A stretch of DNA of 6,726 bases from Bacillota bacterium (lineage in GTDB: Bacteria; Bacillota; Clostridia; UBA1381). A program made the position numbers and the translations under genes. The stretch spans positions 1 to 6,726 of the forward strand of contig JAJPXA010000045.1 of assembly GCA_021205715.1 (NCBI GenBank). Direction: 5' to 3'. Shown here piece after piece: positions 6,557-6,726 of the stretch. The first letter of the stretch is position 1. Every line of letters begins with the position of its first letter. Below the pieces are notes generated by a model, which had not been told where the DNA came from, ran no database searches, and saw only the letters and a program-made list of their open reading frames with translations.

Positions 6557-6726
6557 TACAACGACGCATCGGTGGAAGTCTTAACCGTCGGCACCGTCAT
6601 CTCTCTGCCGATTTAAAAGAGTATCATATGACAGCTGGACGCGGTTACACTGATCAAATCATATAACCTCGGAGGTCGAGCATGAAAAGGGCGGTATCAT
6701 AACGCTTACCGGTACAATAACAAAAC
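6557..6726 (+). pseudogene. Possible decayed coding sequence of a related secreted protein
   Basis: No intact ORF lies after the terminator, but several frames give protein-like pieces: YNDASVEVLTVGTVISLP (6557-6610, then TAA at 6614), LDAVTLIKSYNLGG (about 6635-6676, another register) and a frame open from 6654 to the window end reading EKGGIITLTGTITK. GACAGCTGGAC (6630-6640) matches the DNA for DSMD of the WDSM module (5718-5729) with one base missing. Strand order and approximate spacing also parallel that module. This suggests a frameshifted relic of a similar C-terminal region. The similarity is weak and judged by eye; noncoding DNA remains possible. Confidence 0.3.

Noticed and set aside
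6682..6702. ATG at 6682 with GGAGG upstream, a possible start of a new gene.
   Set aside because: The frame stops after six codons (MKRAVS), so unless there is a frameshift it encodes nothing; it lies in a region that looks decayed.
1..6726. CRISPR arrays, tRNA or rRNA genes, intact insertion sequences and riboswitches.
   Set aside because: No spaced identical repeats, cloverleaf, transposase or conserved aptamer was seen; leaders before both main genes are only about 27-30 nt.

Overview
The window looks like chromosomal DNA from a Gram-positive anaerobe of the Clostridia (Bacillota), probably a plant-polysaccharide degrader from a gut-like habitat. The signs are strong AGGAGG-type ribosome binding sites, sigma-A promoters with extended -10 elements, AT-rich intergenic DNA beside coding DNA of moderate GC, an AraC-type sugar regulator, and a very large secreted glycosidase with Thr/Pro 'PTATPT' linkers. 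The lineage is inferred from style only; no taxonomic marker is present.

Layout. Positions 1-57 carry a + strand promoter-like element at the window edge. Positions 71-113 are a strong hairpin terminator for the minus-strand gene that follows. Positions 117-953 (minus) encode an AraC-family regulator with a GTG start, its own promoter (987-1015) and a good Shine-Dalgarno site. Positions 1054-1168 (minus) hold an 18-codon ORF with a near-ideal ribosome binding site and promoter. About 1293-1562 (+) is an orphan coiled-coil coding fragment without a proper start, probably debris of a mobile element. Positions 1625-1669 are the promoter of the main gene. Positions 1707-6488 (+) encode a 1593-residue secreted GH78 alpha-L-rhamnosidase with intact catalytic residues and a long C-terminal tail of beta-rich modules, two Thr/Pro linkers and a short 'WDSM' module. 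A hairpin terminator lies at 6514-6553. The last ~170 bases look like decayed coding sequence.

How it fits together. The regulator probably senses a sugar released from rhamnose-containing polymers such as rhamnogalacturonan and controls the divergent rhamnosidase gene. The most interesting regulatory signal is that the rhamnosidase promoter and the promoter-like element at 9-52 share two boxes (TTAAGAATT and TTAAGGAAA) and a GATATAAT -10, with exactly the same distance from the second box to the -10, although the sequence in between has diverged. This suggests a shared operator, possibly bound by the AraC protein. I see no wholly new defence or mobile system here. The points most worth following are this promoter pair, the small ORF upstream of the regulator, and the undescribed C-terminal module architecture of the rhamnosidase.
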